Positions 9,416-19,035 of a stretch of DNA of 64,000 nucleotides are shown piece after piece (the first letter of the stretch is position 1; the number at the start of each line of letters is the position of its first letter). The translations under genes were made by a program, and so were the position numbers. The stretch comes from Pseudomonas sp. PDNC002 (GTDB lineage Bacteria; Pseudomonadota; Gammaproteobacteria; Pseudomonadales; Pseudomonadaceae), in contig NZ_CP070356.1 of NCBI RefSeq assembly GCF_016919445.1, positions 2,450,001-2,514,000 on the forward strand. The letters are read 5' to 3'. The notes beneath the pieces were generated by a model. That model saw nothing but the letters and a program-made list of their open reading frames with translations, had not been told where the DNA came from and did no database searches.

Positions 9416-11451
9416 AGAGCACCGCCGAGATGCTCGACCTGATCGGCCGCTGGGCCGAGCGCGGCTGGCTGCGCGAGCTGGACCGCGCCTTCGCGATCTT
9501 CCTCGTCGAGCGAGCGCCGGACGCCAACCCGCTGCTGATCCTCGCCGCCGCCCTGGCCAGTCACCAGCTGGGCCGTGGGCATGTCTGCCTCGACCTGGAA
9601 GCGACGCTGGCCGACAGCCGTTTCGCCCTGTCGCTACCGCCCGAAGGCGACTCCGCCAAGGACGCGCCGGAGCTGCCCGGCGTATTGCTGGACGGCTTCG
9701 ATCTCGACGCCTGGCGCGCCGTGCTCAACGATCCGCGCCTGGTCGGCGATGGGCCGGGTGAGACGCCGCTGGTGCTCTCTGGACGCCGGCTGTACCTGCG
9801 ACGTTACTGGCAATACGAACGCGAAGTACGCACCGGCATCGACCAGCGCCTGAAGCAGGGCGAGGCGCTGCGGGCCGCGTTGCCGCCGGCGCAGTTGCGC
9901 CAGGCACTGGACGCCCTGTTCCCGAAGAAGGTCGGCAACGTTAAGAACAGCCAGGGGGCGGACTGGCAGAAACTGGCTTGCGCACTGGTTGCCGGCAACG
10001 CCTTCGGCATCGTTACCGGCGGCCCCGGCACCGGCAAGACGACCACCGTGGTGAAGTTGCTCGCCCTGCTGCAAAGCCTGGCGCTGGGGGAGGGTGGACG
10101 GCCGCTGCGCATCCGTCTCGCCGCGCCCACCGGCAAGGCCGCCGCACGCCTGAACGAATCCATTGCCGGCGCCGTGCAGCGCCTCGACCTCACCGGCCTG
10201 GCCAATGGCGAGGCCGCGCGCGAAGCCATCCCCACGGAAGTCACCACACTGCACCGCCTGCTCGGCAGCCGCCCGGACAGCCGCCAGTTCCGCCATCACG
10301 CCGGCAACCCGCTGGCGCTGGAGCTGCTGGTGGTGGACGAAGCCTCCATGGTCGATCTGGAAATGATGGCCTCGCTGCTTGCCGCGCTACCTCCGCGTGC
10401 GCGATTGATCCTGCTGGGGGACAAGGACCAGTTGGCCTCGGTGGAAGCCGGCGCCGTCCTGGGTGAGCTGTGCAGCCGCGCCCGCGAAGGCCATTACCGC
10501 CCGGCCACCCGTGATTGGCTGGAGGCCGTGACCGGCGAATCGATCGACTCCGCGCTGCTGGACGCCGCCGGCAGCGACCTCGACCAGGCCGTGGCCATGC
10601 TTCGCCACAGCCACCGGTTCAGTGCCGACAGCGGCATCGGCCAGTTGGCCGAGGCGGTCAACGCCGGCGATATCCCGGCGTTGCGCCAGGTGTGGAAGGC
10701 GCAGCATGCGGACCTCGCGCGCATCGCCGTGGACGCCCAGGAAACCCGCAGCCTGCGCGATCTGGTGATCGACGGCGGGCGCGGTGGCGATCTGTTCGGA
10801 CCGGTGGGTTACTCGCATTACCTGCGCGTGGTCAGTGGCTCCCGTCCGGCAGACGATGCCGACCAGGCCGCACTGGACGATTGGGCGCGCCATGTGCTGC
10901 GGGCCCATGGCCAGTTCCAGCTCCTCTGCGCGCTGCGGCGCGGGCCCTGGGGTGTCGAAGGGCTGAATGCGCTGATCGGCGACCTGCTACAGCGCGAAGG
11001 GCTGATTCCCATGGCGAGCGGCTGGTTCGCCGGCCGCCCGGTACTGGTTACCCGCAACGACTACGGCCTGGGCCTGATGAACGGCGATATCGGCATTACC
11101 CTCGCGCTGCCGCAGGCTGGCGAAGACGGCGCGATCCGTTGGGTGCCGCGCGTGGCCTTCCCCGCTGGCGACGGCACCGACGCCATCCGCTGGATTCTGC
11201 CCAGCCGCCTGCAGGCGGTGGAGACGGTATTCGCCATGACGGTGCACAAGTCCCAGGGCTCGGAGTTCACCCACGCCGCGCTGCTGCTGCCTGACAGCCT
11301 GAACCCCATCCTCACCCGCGAGCTGGTCTACACCGGTATCACCCGCGCCCGTCAATGGTTCACCCTCGCCAGCGCCGGCCGCGGCTGGCAGGTGCTCGAA
11401 GCGGCGACGGAGCGGCGAGTGCAGCGGGCGAGCGGCTTGCTGGACGGCTGA
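9412..11451 (+). CDS. recD: RecBCD subunit RecD (5'-3' helicase)
   Basis: A 679-aa SF1B helicase subunit that supplies the fast 5'-3' motor of RecBCD and controls Chi-dependent regulation. The Walker A 'TGGPGTGKTTT' sits near residue 200, Walker B-like 'LLVVDEASMVDLEMM' near 305-320, and 'LLGDKDQLASVEAGAVLGEL' after it. The C-terminal 'AMTVHKSQGSEF' and 'ELVYTGITRAR' are motifs V/VI. Length is near the family norm (E. coli 608 aa), with a somewhat longer central region. It is coupled to recB by an ATGA overlap and is the last gene of the operon. Confidence 0.97.
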   Translation: MKSTAEMLDLIGRWAERGWLRELDRAFAIFLVERAPDANPLLILAAALASHQLGRGHVCLDLEATLADSRFALSLPPEGDSAKDAPELPGVLLDGFDLDAWRAVLNDPRLVGDGPGETPLVLSGRRLYLRRYWQYEREVRTGIDQRLKQGEALRAALPPAQLRQALDALFPKKVGNVKNSQGADWQKLACALVAGNAFGIVTGGPGTGKTTTVVKLLALLQSLALGEGGRPLRIRLAAPTGKAAARLNESIAGAVQRLDLTGLANGEAAREAIPTEVTTLHRLLGSRPDSRQFRHHAGNPLALELLVVDEASMVDLEMMASLLAALPPRARLILLGDKDQLASVEAGAVLGELCSRAREGHYRPATRDWLEAVTGESIDSALLDAAGSDLDQAVAMLRHSHRFSADSGIGQLAEAVNAGDIPALRQVWKAQHADLARIAVDAQETRSLRDLVIDGGRGGDLFGPVGYSHYLRVVSGSRPADDADQAALDDWARHVLRAHGQFQLLCALRRGPWGVEGLNALIGDLLQREGLIPMASGWFAGRPVLVTRNDYGLGLMNGDIGITLALPQAGEDGAIRWVPRVAFPAGDGTDAIRWILPSRLQAVETVFAMTVHKSQGSEFTHAALLLPDSLNPILTRELVYTGITRARQWFTLASAGRGWQVLEAATERRVQRASGLLDG

Positions 11452-11548
11452 CGAACGCAGGCGCGGTTTTTGAGCGATCGCTCGCGCTTCGGCACTTTTT
11501 AGATTTGTCTGATGTCCGCCTGGCCTGCTTTTCGCCAGGCTGGCGGGC

Positions 11549-14395
11549 ATGAAACTCAAGCAGTTCCTTCGTCCTCAGGACTCGTCCTTTTCCACCCCGA
11601 AGGCGGCCCGAAAGCTCCTTCGCTTGCTGGCCTGGGTGGTGATCGCCTGCCTGTTCTTCACCCTCAGCCTGTTCCTGGCCGCCAGCTTCAACAGCGAGGT
11701 GTCACAGCTGCGCCGGCAGATGAACGCGGCCATGTACCAGGCCCAGGATTACCTCGGCCAGCGCGAGTTGTTGCTGGAGCACATCAGCCGGGGGGTGACC
11801 TGGAAGGCCCGCGAGCCGCTGGTGCAGTGGCGTCAGCTGAGTGTACCGGTGCCGCCTCACGAGCAGGTCTTCGTCACCCTCGGCGAGCCGGGTTCGGGTT
11901 GGAGCCTGGCACTGTCCGGACGCGACCTGTCGGAGATGGAGGCCAAGCGGCTGAACCTGGTTTTCGTGTCCGCCGCGCCGGATCGCTCGGTCACCCGGCT
12001 GTACGGCGCCCCGGCGCTCAATGCCGTGGTGCCGCCATCGGTGCTGGAGGCGCTGGGACGTCCCGGTACGCCGACGGAGGAGCGGCAGGTGCGCTGGCTG
12101 GCCGACCCGACCGACCCGCAGGCGCGGCAGTACCTGTTCACCCGCGTGACCAGCGAGCAGGACAATGGCTGGCTGGGCCTGGAGCTGTTCGGCGCCGATC
12201 TCGCCGCCGCATTCGGCATGCCCGAGGCCGGGCGCTTCCTGCTGCTGGACCGCGACCACCGGGCGATTCTCGGCAGCGCCGTCACGCCGCAGCTCGGCCT
12301 GCAGTTCAGTGACCTGTGGCAGGGCGACAACTTCGCCTTCAGCGGCCACGGCCTGCTGCCCAGTCACCTGGCGCTGCTCAAGCACCTGGGCAGTTCCGAC
12401 TGGTCGCTGATCTACTACTTCAACCTCTCCGACCTGCTGTTGCCGATGTGGCCGCGGCTGCTCGGCTCGCTCGTGTTCCTGCTGGCGTGCTCCGCGCTGG
12501 TCTGGGGCATGTGCCGGCGGATCAATCGTCGCCTGATCGTCCCGGCGCAACATCGCCTCAATGCCCTGGTGGAGAACGAGGGGTTCTCCCGCGCGATGAT
12601 CCAGACCGCGCCGGTGGCGCTCTGCGTGCTGCGCCGTAGCGACGCCGAGGTGGTGCTGGAGAATCGCCTCGCCCAGCAATGGCTCGGCTGCGGCGACGAG
12701 CGCCGCTACTGGAGCCGTGGCTGGCTGGAGCGCGGTTTCAACAGTGGTGAGCAGGGCGGTTCGGAGGAGGTGGAAACCCACACCGGGCGGCACCTGTACC
12801 TGAGCTACACGCCGACCCGCTACAAGGGCGAGGAAGTGCTGTGCTGCGCCTTCAGCGACATCAGCGCGCGCAAGCAGACCGAAGCCGCCCTGGCCGAAGC
12901 CAAGCGCTTGTCCGATAGCGCCAACGAGGCCAAGACGCTGTTCCTGGCGACCATGAGCCATGAAATCCGCACGCCGCTCTACGGTGTGCTCGGCACCCTG
13001 GAACTGCTTGGCCGCACGGCGCTGAACCACCAGCAGTCCGGCTACCTGCGCGCGATCCAGCGTTCGTCCTCGACCCTGTTGCAACTGATCAGCGATGTGC
13101 TCGACGTATCGAAGATCGAGGTCGGTCAACTGGGTCTTGAGCCGGTGGAGTTCTCGCCGCTGGAGCTGACCCTCGATACCGTCCAGTCCTACGCCGCCAC
13201 CGCCCGCGCCAAGGGCCTGCAGATCTATGCCTGCTGCGACTCGCAGATGCCCGAGCGAATGCTGGGTGACGCCACGCGCATCCGCCAGATCCTCAACAAC
13301 CTGCTGAGCAACGCGGTGAAGTTCACCGACAGCGGGCGCATCGTCCTGCGCGTCCGTGCCGAGCCAGGCGAGGGCTGGCATGACACCCTGCACTGGCAGG
13401 TCGCCGATACCGGCATCGGCATCCCCGAAGACCAGCAGGCGCACCTCTTCGACGCTTTCTACCAAGTCTCCGGCAACACGCGAACGGCCGGTGGCACGGG
13501 CCTTGGGCTATCGATCTGCAAACGTCTCACCGAGTTGATGGGCGGGCAGTTGCGAGTCGTCAGCGACGTCGGCCTGGGCAGCAGCTTCTCCCTCAGCCTG
13601 CCCCTGCAGTGCGTGGACCGGCAGACCTACAACGAACCCCGGCTGTGCAACTCGATGGTGTGGGTGCATGCGCCGACCCGCGAACTGGCCGAGAGCCTTT
13701 GCGGCTGGATCACTCGCTGGGGTGCGCGGGCCCAGGTGGTGGCCTGCGACCAGCCTGTGGAGGAAGACACTTCCAGCGTGCTGGTGGACCTGCGCTTCAA
13801 CCCCCATGACCGCAAGCCGCTGCCCACCTGGCGCGGCTGCCGGGTGCTGGTGACCGACCTGGGTGGCGAGCAGCCGCGCCAGGAAGGCTGCGACTGGCAC
13901 GTGGGCCGCTACAACCTCGAAGGGTTGCGCCGTGCCGTGGCGGTGGCGCAGGGCTGCGCCAGCGACGAGGCGGCGCGAATGGCCGATGCCTTGCCCGATA
14001 TCGGGCTTGGCCTGCGCGTGCTGCTGGTGGAGGACAATCCGATCAACCAGTTGATCCTGCGTGACCAACTGGAAACCCTCGGCTGCGTGGTCGAACTTGC
14101 CGCCGATGGTCGCCAGGCGCTTTCGCGCTGGCAGACGGACGCTTTCGATGTCGTGCTCACCGACGTCAACATGCCCCATCTCAATGGCTATGAGCTGACT
14201 CGCGCGCTTCGCCAGCGCGGCTATCGCGGGCCGATCATCGGCGCCACCGCCAACGCCATGCACGAGGAAAACGAACGTTGCCTCGCCGCTGGCATGAATC
14301 TCTGCCTGCTCAAGCCGGTGGACCTGCGCACCCTGCGCCAATGCTTGACCAGCCTGCCTGCGGAGGTGCCGCCATGCGAAATCAGCGAATCCTGA
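11549..14395 (+). CDS. Hybrid sensor histidine kinase, PvrS/RocS-like (no HPt)
   Basis: A 948-aa inner-membrane hybrid kinase. A membrane helix at about 23-46, a periplasmic sensor of roughly 255 residues and a second helix near 304-324 are followed by a PAS-like region. The H-box is 'MSHEIRTPLYG' with His471, then comes the HATPase domain ('DTGIGIPEDQ', 'GGTGLGLSICKRL'). The C-terminal receiver ('LLVEDNPIN', acceptor Asp872 in 'LTDVNMP') ends the protein, so there is no HPt domain of its own. It would need a separate HPt to reach a DNA-binding regulator, and rcsC-like downstream has one. Its stop overlaps the next gene by 22 bases. The order kinase/EAL regulator/kinase-HPt/NarL regulator beside a fimbrial cluster matches P. 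aeruginosa pvrS-pvrR-rcsC-rcsB. Confidence 0.85.
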   Translation: MKLKQFLRPQDSSFSTPKAARKLLRLLAWVVIACLFFTLSLFLAASFNSEVSQLRRQMNAAMYQAQDYLGQRELLLEHISRGVTWKAREPLVQWRQLSVPVPPHEQVFVTLGEPGSGWSLALSGRDLSEMEAKRLNLVFVSAAPDRSVTRLYGAPALNAVVPPSVLEALGRPGTPTEERQVRWLADPTDPQARQYLFTRVTSEQDNGWLGLELFGADLAAAFGMPEAGRFLLLDRDHRAILGSAVTPQLGLQFSDLWQGDNFAFSGHGLLPSHLALLKHLGSSDWSLIYYFNLSDLLLPMWPRLLGSLVFLLACSALVWGMCRRINRRLIVPAQHRLNALVENEGFSRAMIQTAPVALCVLRRSDAEVVLENRLAQQWLGCGDERRYWSRGWLERGFNSGEQGGSEEVETHTGRHLYLSYTPTRYKGEEVLCCAFSDISARKQTEAALAEAKRLSDSANEAKTLFLATMSHEIRTPLYGVLGTLELLGRTALNHQQSGYLRAIQRSSSTLLQLISDVLDVSKIEVGQLGLEPVEFSPLELTLDTVQSYAATARAKGLQIYACCDSQMPERMLGDATRIRQILNNLLSNAVKFTDSGRIVLRVRAEPGEGWHDTLHWQVADTGIGIPEDQQAHLFDAFYQVSGNTRTAGGTGLGLSICKRLTELMGGQLRVVSDVGLGSSFSLSLPLQCVDRQTYNEPRLCNSMVWVHAPTRELAESLCGWITRWGARAQVVACDQPVEEDTSSVLVDLRFNPHDRKPLPTWRGCRVLVTDLGGEQPRQEGCDWHVGRYNLEGLRRAVAVAQGCASDEAARMADALPDIGLGLRVLLVEDNPINQLILRDQLETLGCVVELAADGRQALSRWQTDAFDVVLTDVNMPHLNGYELTRALRQRGYRGPIIGATANAMHEENERCLAAGMNLCLLKPVDLRTLRQCLTSLPAEVPPCEISES

Positions 14396-15570
14396 TCGTC
14401 GAAGACCAACCCTTCCAGCGCGAGTATCTGATCAATCTGTTCCGCGAACAGGGCGTTCGGGAGCCGCGCGCCGCCGAGGATGGCGCCGAGGCGCTGCGCT
14501 GGCTGGAGCAGGAGCGCTTCGACCTGGTGGTCAGCGACCTGATGATGCCCGGCCTGGACGGCGTGCAGCTGATCCAGCGACTGGCCGCGCTGAGCCATCC
14601 GCCGCTGCTGGCGATCATGAGTTCGGCTTCGCGCCCGCTGATGGGCAGTGCCTGCATGGTGGCCCGCGCCCATGGCATCACCGTACTGGAACAGATCGCC
14701 AAGCCTGCCCGCGCGCCGGTGGTTCGTCGCCTGCTGGAGAAGCTCGACTCGCGCCTGGAGCGGCAGGAGCAGCACCGCGCGCCGGCGGTCCCCGTGCCGA
14801 CCCGCGAAGAGCTGGAGATCGCGCTGGAGCAGCGGCAGTTGTGCGCCTGGTTCCAGCCCAAGGCCTCGCTGATCGACGGGCGTATCGTCGCGGCAGAGGC
14901 ATTGGTGCGTTGGGCGCACCCGCGCCACGGCGTGCTGTATCCGGGCAGCTTCATGGCAGCGCTGACCGCCGCCGGGCTGGATGAGGCGCTGCTCTGGTTA
15001 GTGCTTGAACAGGCGATGCACGCCCAGGCCGCCTGGGGACAACTGGGTTTTCACCTGGCGGTGGCGGTGAACCTGCCGACCCACCTGCTGGACGACGCCG
15101 ATCTGCCGGACCGCCTCGCGGCCTTCGTCGCGGCCCGTGGCGGGGTTCCGGCGCATATCGTCTTCGAACTCCTCGAATGCAGCAGCACGGCGACCCCGGC
15201 CAACTATTACGCCGGCACCTGCCGTCTGCGGATGAAGGGCTTCGGCCTGGCCCAGGACGATTTCGGTCAAGGCTACAGCTCGCTGTACAACCTGGTCTCG
15301 ACCCCGTTCACGGAGCTCAAGATCGACCGTGCGCTGGTGCATGGCTGCGTGGATGACGACGGGCTGGCGGCGGCACTGGAGAGCATCGTCAAGCTCGGCC
15401 GGCAGTTGGGGCTGGAAGTGATCGCCGAAGGCGTCGAGCACCCGGACGAGTTGGCCCTGCTGCGCCGGCTGCGTTGTGATTGCGCCCAGGGCTTTCTGTT
15501 CTCCGAGGCAGTTCCGCAAGACGTGTTCACCCGCCAGTTGCTCCAGGAGCGTACCGCCATCGCTCATTGA
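14374..15570 (+). CDS. REC-EAL c-di-GMP phosphodiesterase, PvrR/RocR-like
   Basis: A 398-aa response regulator with an N-terminal receiver (acceptor Asp55 in 'VVSDLMMPG') and a C-terminal EAL domain that hydrolyses c-di-GMP. The EAL motif is at 175-177 ('AAEALVRW'). Other expected metal and substrate residues are present: Asn233 ('AVNLP'), Glu265/Glu268, Asp295-Asp296 ('DDFGQGYSSL'), Lys316 ('LKIDR') and Glu352 ('VIAEGVE'). It should therefore be catalytically active. The start is set by 'ggaggtgccgcc' upstream and lies 22 bases inside the kinase gene, which suggests translational coupling. In P. aeruginosa, RocR and PvrR antagonise fimbrial expression and biofilm; a similar role is inferred here. 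Confidence 0.9.
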   Translation: MRNQRILIVEDQPFQREYLINLFREQGVREPRAAEDGAEALRWLEQERFDLVVSDLMMPGLDGVQLIQRLAALSHPPLLAIMSSASRPLMGSACMVARAHGITVLEQIAKPARAPVVRRLLEKLDSRLERQEQHRAPAVPVPTREELEIALEQRQLCAWFQPKASLIDGRIVAAEALVRWAHPRHGVLYPGSFMAALTAAGLDEALLWLVLEQAMHAQAAWGQLGFHLAVAVNLPTHLLDDADLPDRLAAFVAARGGVPAHIVFELLECSSTATPANYYAGTCRLRMKGFGLAQDDFGQGYSSLYNLVSTPFTELKIDRALVHGCVDDDGLAAALESIVKLGRQLGLEVIAEGVEHPDELALLRRLRCDCAQGFLFSEAVPQDVFTRQLLQERTAIAH

Positions 15571-15714
15571 CCCACGGCAGGCTCATCGCAGATGCAAGGG
15601 CGGTCGTCGCCCTGTCCTGGGCCGCCGGGTCGCCTTATCCATGACTCACATCTACAGTCTGCTGGTATCCGGCGGGCCTTCCGCCGCCATTTTTCGCGAC
15701 ACCGGATGCTTTGC

Positions 15715-18700
15715 ATGAAGGAACACGACAACGGCTCGATTCGTAAACTGGCCAGCACTTCGCTGCGCCTGAACGTTGTGCTGCTGTGCGCCGTTTTCCT
15801 TGCCCTGATGCTGGTGGGGGCCTGCTACTGGGCGCTCGGCCGCGTGGTGCAGGAAGAGCGCGACAAGGTGCATTTCCACTTCAGCCGGCTGGTGGGCGAC
15901 ATCCACGAGCACGAGGCCTTCCTCAACCGCGTCGCCCAGCAGAGCGACGAGTCCACCCAGCGCCAGGACCTGGATGTGATTCCTCTGCAACGGCGCATGC
16001 TGATTCGCGAGAACGGCATGGAAATTCACGAGGGGCGGGAGTTCTCCTTCGCCATGTCCTTCACGCTGGCGCAACTGGTGCGCCACGCCAATCCAAACGA
16101 GCGGCCCGGCACCTTTTCCTTTGGAGTGATGCTGGCGAATTTCTACAGCAGCTACTGGAGCACCTCGTCCTTTCCCTCGCCGCAGGTGCTGGTGCTCGAC
16201 CTGCAAGGGGCTACCAGCCTCGCGGTGCCCTCCATCGACAACTTCCGCGGGCAACGGCCGCTGACCCGAGGCAATTACCTGCCGGTGATCGAGAGCGTGC
16301 GCGAGGCGCTGGAAAAGCGCACGCCCAAACGCGGCGACACCCAGGTGCACTGGGCGCAGGCGCAGGCCTATACCGGGGCGGAGAGTCGCGAGCTGCTGGC
16401 CTACGTCAGCCTCGACCTGCCGGATGCGCTGTGGTGGGAGTCCGACCTGGACCGCCGTGTCGTCGCTGTCTCGCTGCTCGACCTGGGACGCATCAACGAC
16501 CTCGAACAGGTACTCGACCGGCCGGTGTTCGACGAACTGGAGCTGATCTCGCCGCACGGTCAGGTGCTGATCGACTTTCCCGGCGGTGAAAAGGATTACC
16601 AGGATGGTCTCAACTTCAGCGCCGACGGCCTGGTATTCAAGGTTCGCAGCGAATTCCATGGTGGCTGGACCGCGCTCTACCGCCTGAGCTACGCGAGCTT
16701 CTTCCGCTACGCCAAGTGGCAGTTCATCGGTGGTCTGGTGCTGATCCTGGGCAGTCTTGTCGGCGGCTGGGTCGCGCTCCACTGGTATGAGCGACGGGTG
16801 ATCAAGCCGGCACGTCGCGCGCACCTGGACGTCGTCGAGAGCAATGCCTTCAGTCGCGCGGTGATCCAGACCGCGCCGGTGGCGCTGTGCGTGTTGCGCC
16901 ATGGCAGCCATCAGGTGGTCATGCAGAATCGCCTGGCCGAACTCTGGCTGGGTGATGCCGAGGCCATCACCCGCATCAGCCGGGATTGGGACCTGGGTGG
17001 CGACAACGGCGACGCCGGCGACCGGGTGTTCGAGGTGGAAGGGCGCACCCTGCACGCCAGCTTCGCGCCGACCCGCTACCACGGCGAGAACGTGGTGCTC
17101 TGCGCCTTCAACGACATCAGCGCGCACCGCCAGGCGCAGCAGATGCTGGCCGACGCCAAGCTCTCGGCGGACGCCGCCAGCGAGGCCAAGACGGTATTCC
17201 TCGCCACCATGAGCCACGAAATCCGCACACCGCTCTACGGTGTGCTGGGCACCCTGGAACTGCTCGGCCTGACTGACCTGAGCCAGCAGCAGCGCGACTA
17301 TCTCGCCACCATCCAGCGCTCGTCCTCGACCCTGCTGCAGCTGATCAGCGACATCCTCGATGTGTCCAAGATCGAGGCCGGACAGATGGCCCTGGAGGCG
17401 GTGGAGTTCAACCCGCTCGAATTGTCCGAGGACGTCGTTTCCGGGTACGCCGGGGTAGCCGGGGGCAAGGAGTTGCAGCTGTATGCCTGCATCGACGCGA
17501 ATGTCCCTGGCCTGGTGCGCGGCGATGCCGCGCGCATTCGGCAGATCCTCGCCAACCTGCTGAGCAATGCACTGAAGTTCACCGATATCGGCCGCGTGGT
17601 GCTGCGCTTGCGCATGGTGGTGGGTGAGGCGGGCGAGACGGCCTTGCAATGGCAGGTGACGGATACCGGCATCGGCATGTCCGACGCGCAGCAGCAGCGC
17701 CTGTTCGAGCCCTTCTACCAGGCCCACGGCCATGAACACACGGTCAGCGGCACCGGCCTGGGCCTGTCGATCTGCGCGCGGCTGAGTCAACTGATGGGCG
17801 GCCAGCTGCGCGTGGTGAGCGAAACCGGGCTGGGCAGCAGCTTCACCTTCACCCTGGCGCTGCCGGTCCTGGAGCGCGCCCAGCCGCTGGCCGACAGTGC
17901 ACCGCTGCTACCGCAGCCGGTCTACGTGCGGGCGCCGGTAAAGGAGCTGGCGCAGAACCTGGCCGCCTGGATCGACGGTTGGGGAGGTTCGGCGCTGGTC
18001 CAGGAAGAGTTGCCCGCGGATACCCCGCCCGGTGCGGTGCTGCTGGACCTCCTCGAAGCCAGCAAAGAGCCGTTGTGGCACGGCCCGCGGGTCTGCGCGC
18101 TGGCCGACGCGGGCGCGCAGCCATTGGCATCGACCCAGGGCTGGGAGGTCAGCCTCTACCACCTCGCCGGCATCGCCCAGGCCCTGCGCCTGGCGCAGCA
18201 GGGCGGAGGCGTCGAGGCACGGCAGACGCCCCGTGTCGCCCGGCTGGGCAAGCTTGGCCTGCGGGTGCTGGTGGCCGAGGACAATCCGATCAACCAGGCG
18301 CTGCTCAAGGAACAGCTCGAGGAGCTGGGCTGCCGCGTTACCCTCACCAGCAATGGTCGCGAGGCGCTGCAGCGCTGGGCGCCTGGCGCCTTCGACGCGC
18401 TGTTGACTGACGTGAACATGCCGGTGATGAATGGCTACGAGCTGGTCTGCGAATTACGCCGGCAGGACAGCTGGCTGCCGATCATCGGCGTCACCGCCAA
18501 CGCCCTGCGCGAGGAGGGCGAGCGCTGCATGGCGGTGGGCATGAACGCCTGGCTGGTCAAGCCGATGAGCCTGCGCACGTTGCACGATGGGCTGCTCAAG
18601 GTGTGCGGCCATGCGGCGGCCGGGCCGGCGGACAGCGATGTGGAGGCCGAGGTGTCGACGCAGGACGACATCCAGGTCTCGGAAAAGATGCGCGACCTGT

Positions 18701-18945
18701 TCCTGCGGACCATGCGCCAGGATATGCAAGGCGTGACCGACGCCCTGCAGGACAGCGACCTGGCGACCGTTCGTCAGCATGTGCATCGCCTGCGCGGCGC
18801 GCTCGCGGTGGTCCGGGCCCACGCGCTCAGCGATGCCTGCGGTGCGGTGGAGGAAGCGCTGATCGCACAGCCCGCCGGGCCGGAACTGTCGGCGGCGGTA
18901 ACGGTGCTGATGGGACGAATCGAGGCAGCCCTGGCCAGGCTCTGA
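15715..18945 (+). CDS. Hybrid sensor histidine kinase with HPt, RcsC/RocS-like
   Basis: A 1076-aa kinase paralogous to the one at 11549 but longer. It has an N-terminal membrane helix ('LRLNVVLLCAVFLALMLVG'), a periplasmic sensor, and a second helix ('LVLILGSLVGGWVAL'). The H-box is 'MSHEIRTPLYG' (His501), followed by the ATPase domain ('GTGLGLSICARL'), a receiver (acceptor Asp899 in 'LTDVNMP') and a C-terminal HPt with 'HRLRGAL' (His1024). The HPt is what the first kinase lacks, so this protein may be the shared phosphotransfer hub. A second in-frame ATG lies nine bases upstream. About 140 bases separate it from the EAL gene, room for its own promoter. Confidence 0.85.
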   Translation: MKEHDNGSIRKLASTSLRLNVVLLCAVFLALMLVGACYWALGRVVQEERDKVHFHFSRLVGDIHEHEAFLNRVAQQSDESTQRQDLDVIPLQRRMLIRENGMEIHEGREFSFAMSFTLAQLVRHANPNERPGTFSFGVMLANFYSSYWSTSSFPSPQVLVLDLQGATSLAVPSIDNFRGQRPLTRGNYLPVIESVREALEKRTPKRGDTQVHWAQAQAYTGAESRELLAYVSLDLPDALWWESDLDRRVVAVSLLDLGRINDLEQVLDRPVFDELELISPHGQVLIDFPGGEKDYQDGLNFSADGLVFKVRSEFHGGWTALYRLSYASFFRYAKWQFIGGLVLILGSLVGGWVALHWYERRVIKPARRAHLDVVESNAFSRAVIQTAPVALCVLRHGSHQVVMQNRLAELWLGDAEAITRISRDWDLGGDNGDAGDRVFEVEGRTLHASFAPTRYHGENVVLCAFNDISAHRQAQQMLADAKLSADAASEAKTVFLATMSHEIRTPLYGVLGTLELLGLTDLSQQQRDYLATIQRSSSTLLQLISDILDVSKIEAGQMALEAVEFNPLELSEDVVSGYAGVAGGKELQLYACIDANVPGLVRGDAARIRQILANLLSNALKFTDIGRVVLRLRMVVGEAGETALQWQVTDTGIGMSDAQQQRLFEPFYQAHGHEHTVSGTGLGLSICARLSQLMGGQLRVVSETGLGSSFTFTLALPVLERAQPLADSAPLLPQPVYVRAPVKELAQNLAAWIDGWGGSALVQEELPADTPPGAVLLDLLEASKEPLWHGPRVCALADAGAQPLASTQGWEVSLYHLAGIAQALRLAQQGGGVEARQTPRVARLGKLGLRVLVAEDNPINQALLKEQLEELGCRVTLTSNGREALQRWAPGAFDALLTDVNMPVMNGYELVCELRRQDSWLPIIGVTANALREEGERCMAVGMNAWLVKPMSLRTLHDGLLKVCGHAAAGPADSDVEAEVSTQDDIQVSEKMRDLFLRTMRQDMQGVTDALQDSDLATVRQHVHRLRGALAVVRAHALSDACGAVEEALIAQPAGPELSAAVTVLMGRIEAALARL

Positions 18946-19035
18946 GAGCCTGTACGGTATCCGGGGCTACTCTGGAATAGTGGTCGTGCCCTGTGGCCGG
19001 CCGACGATCGCAAACGTTGGGACTCAAGAAAACTC

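Noticed and set aside
11460-11520. Palindrome gagcgatcgctc and T-rich stretches after recD as a terminator or operator
   Set aside because: The palindrome has no loop and the T runs are not placed after a stable stem. It could equally be part of the promoter of the next kinase gene.
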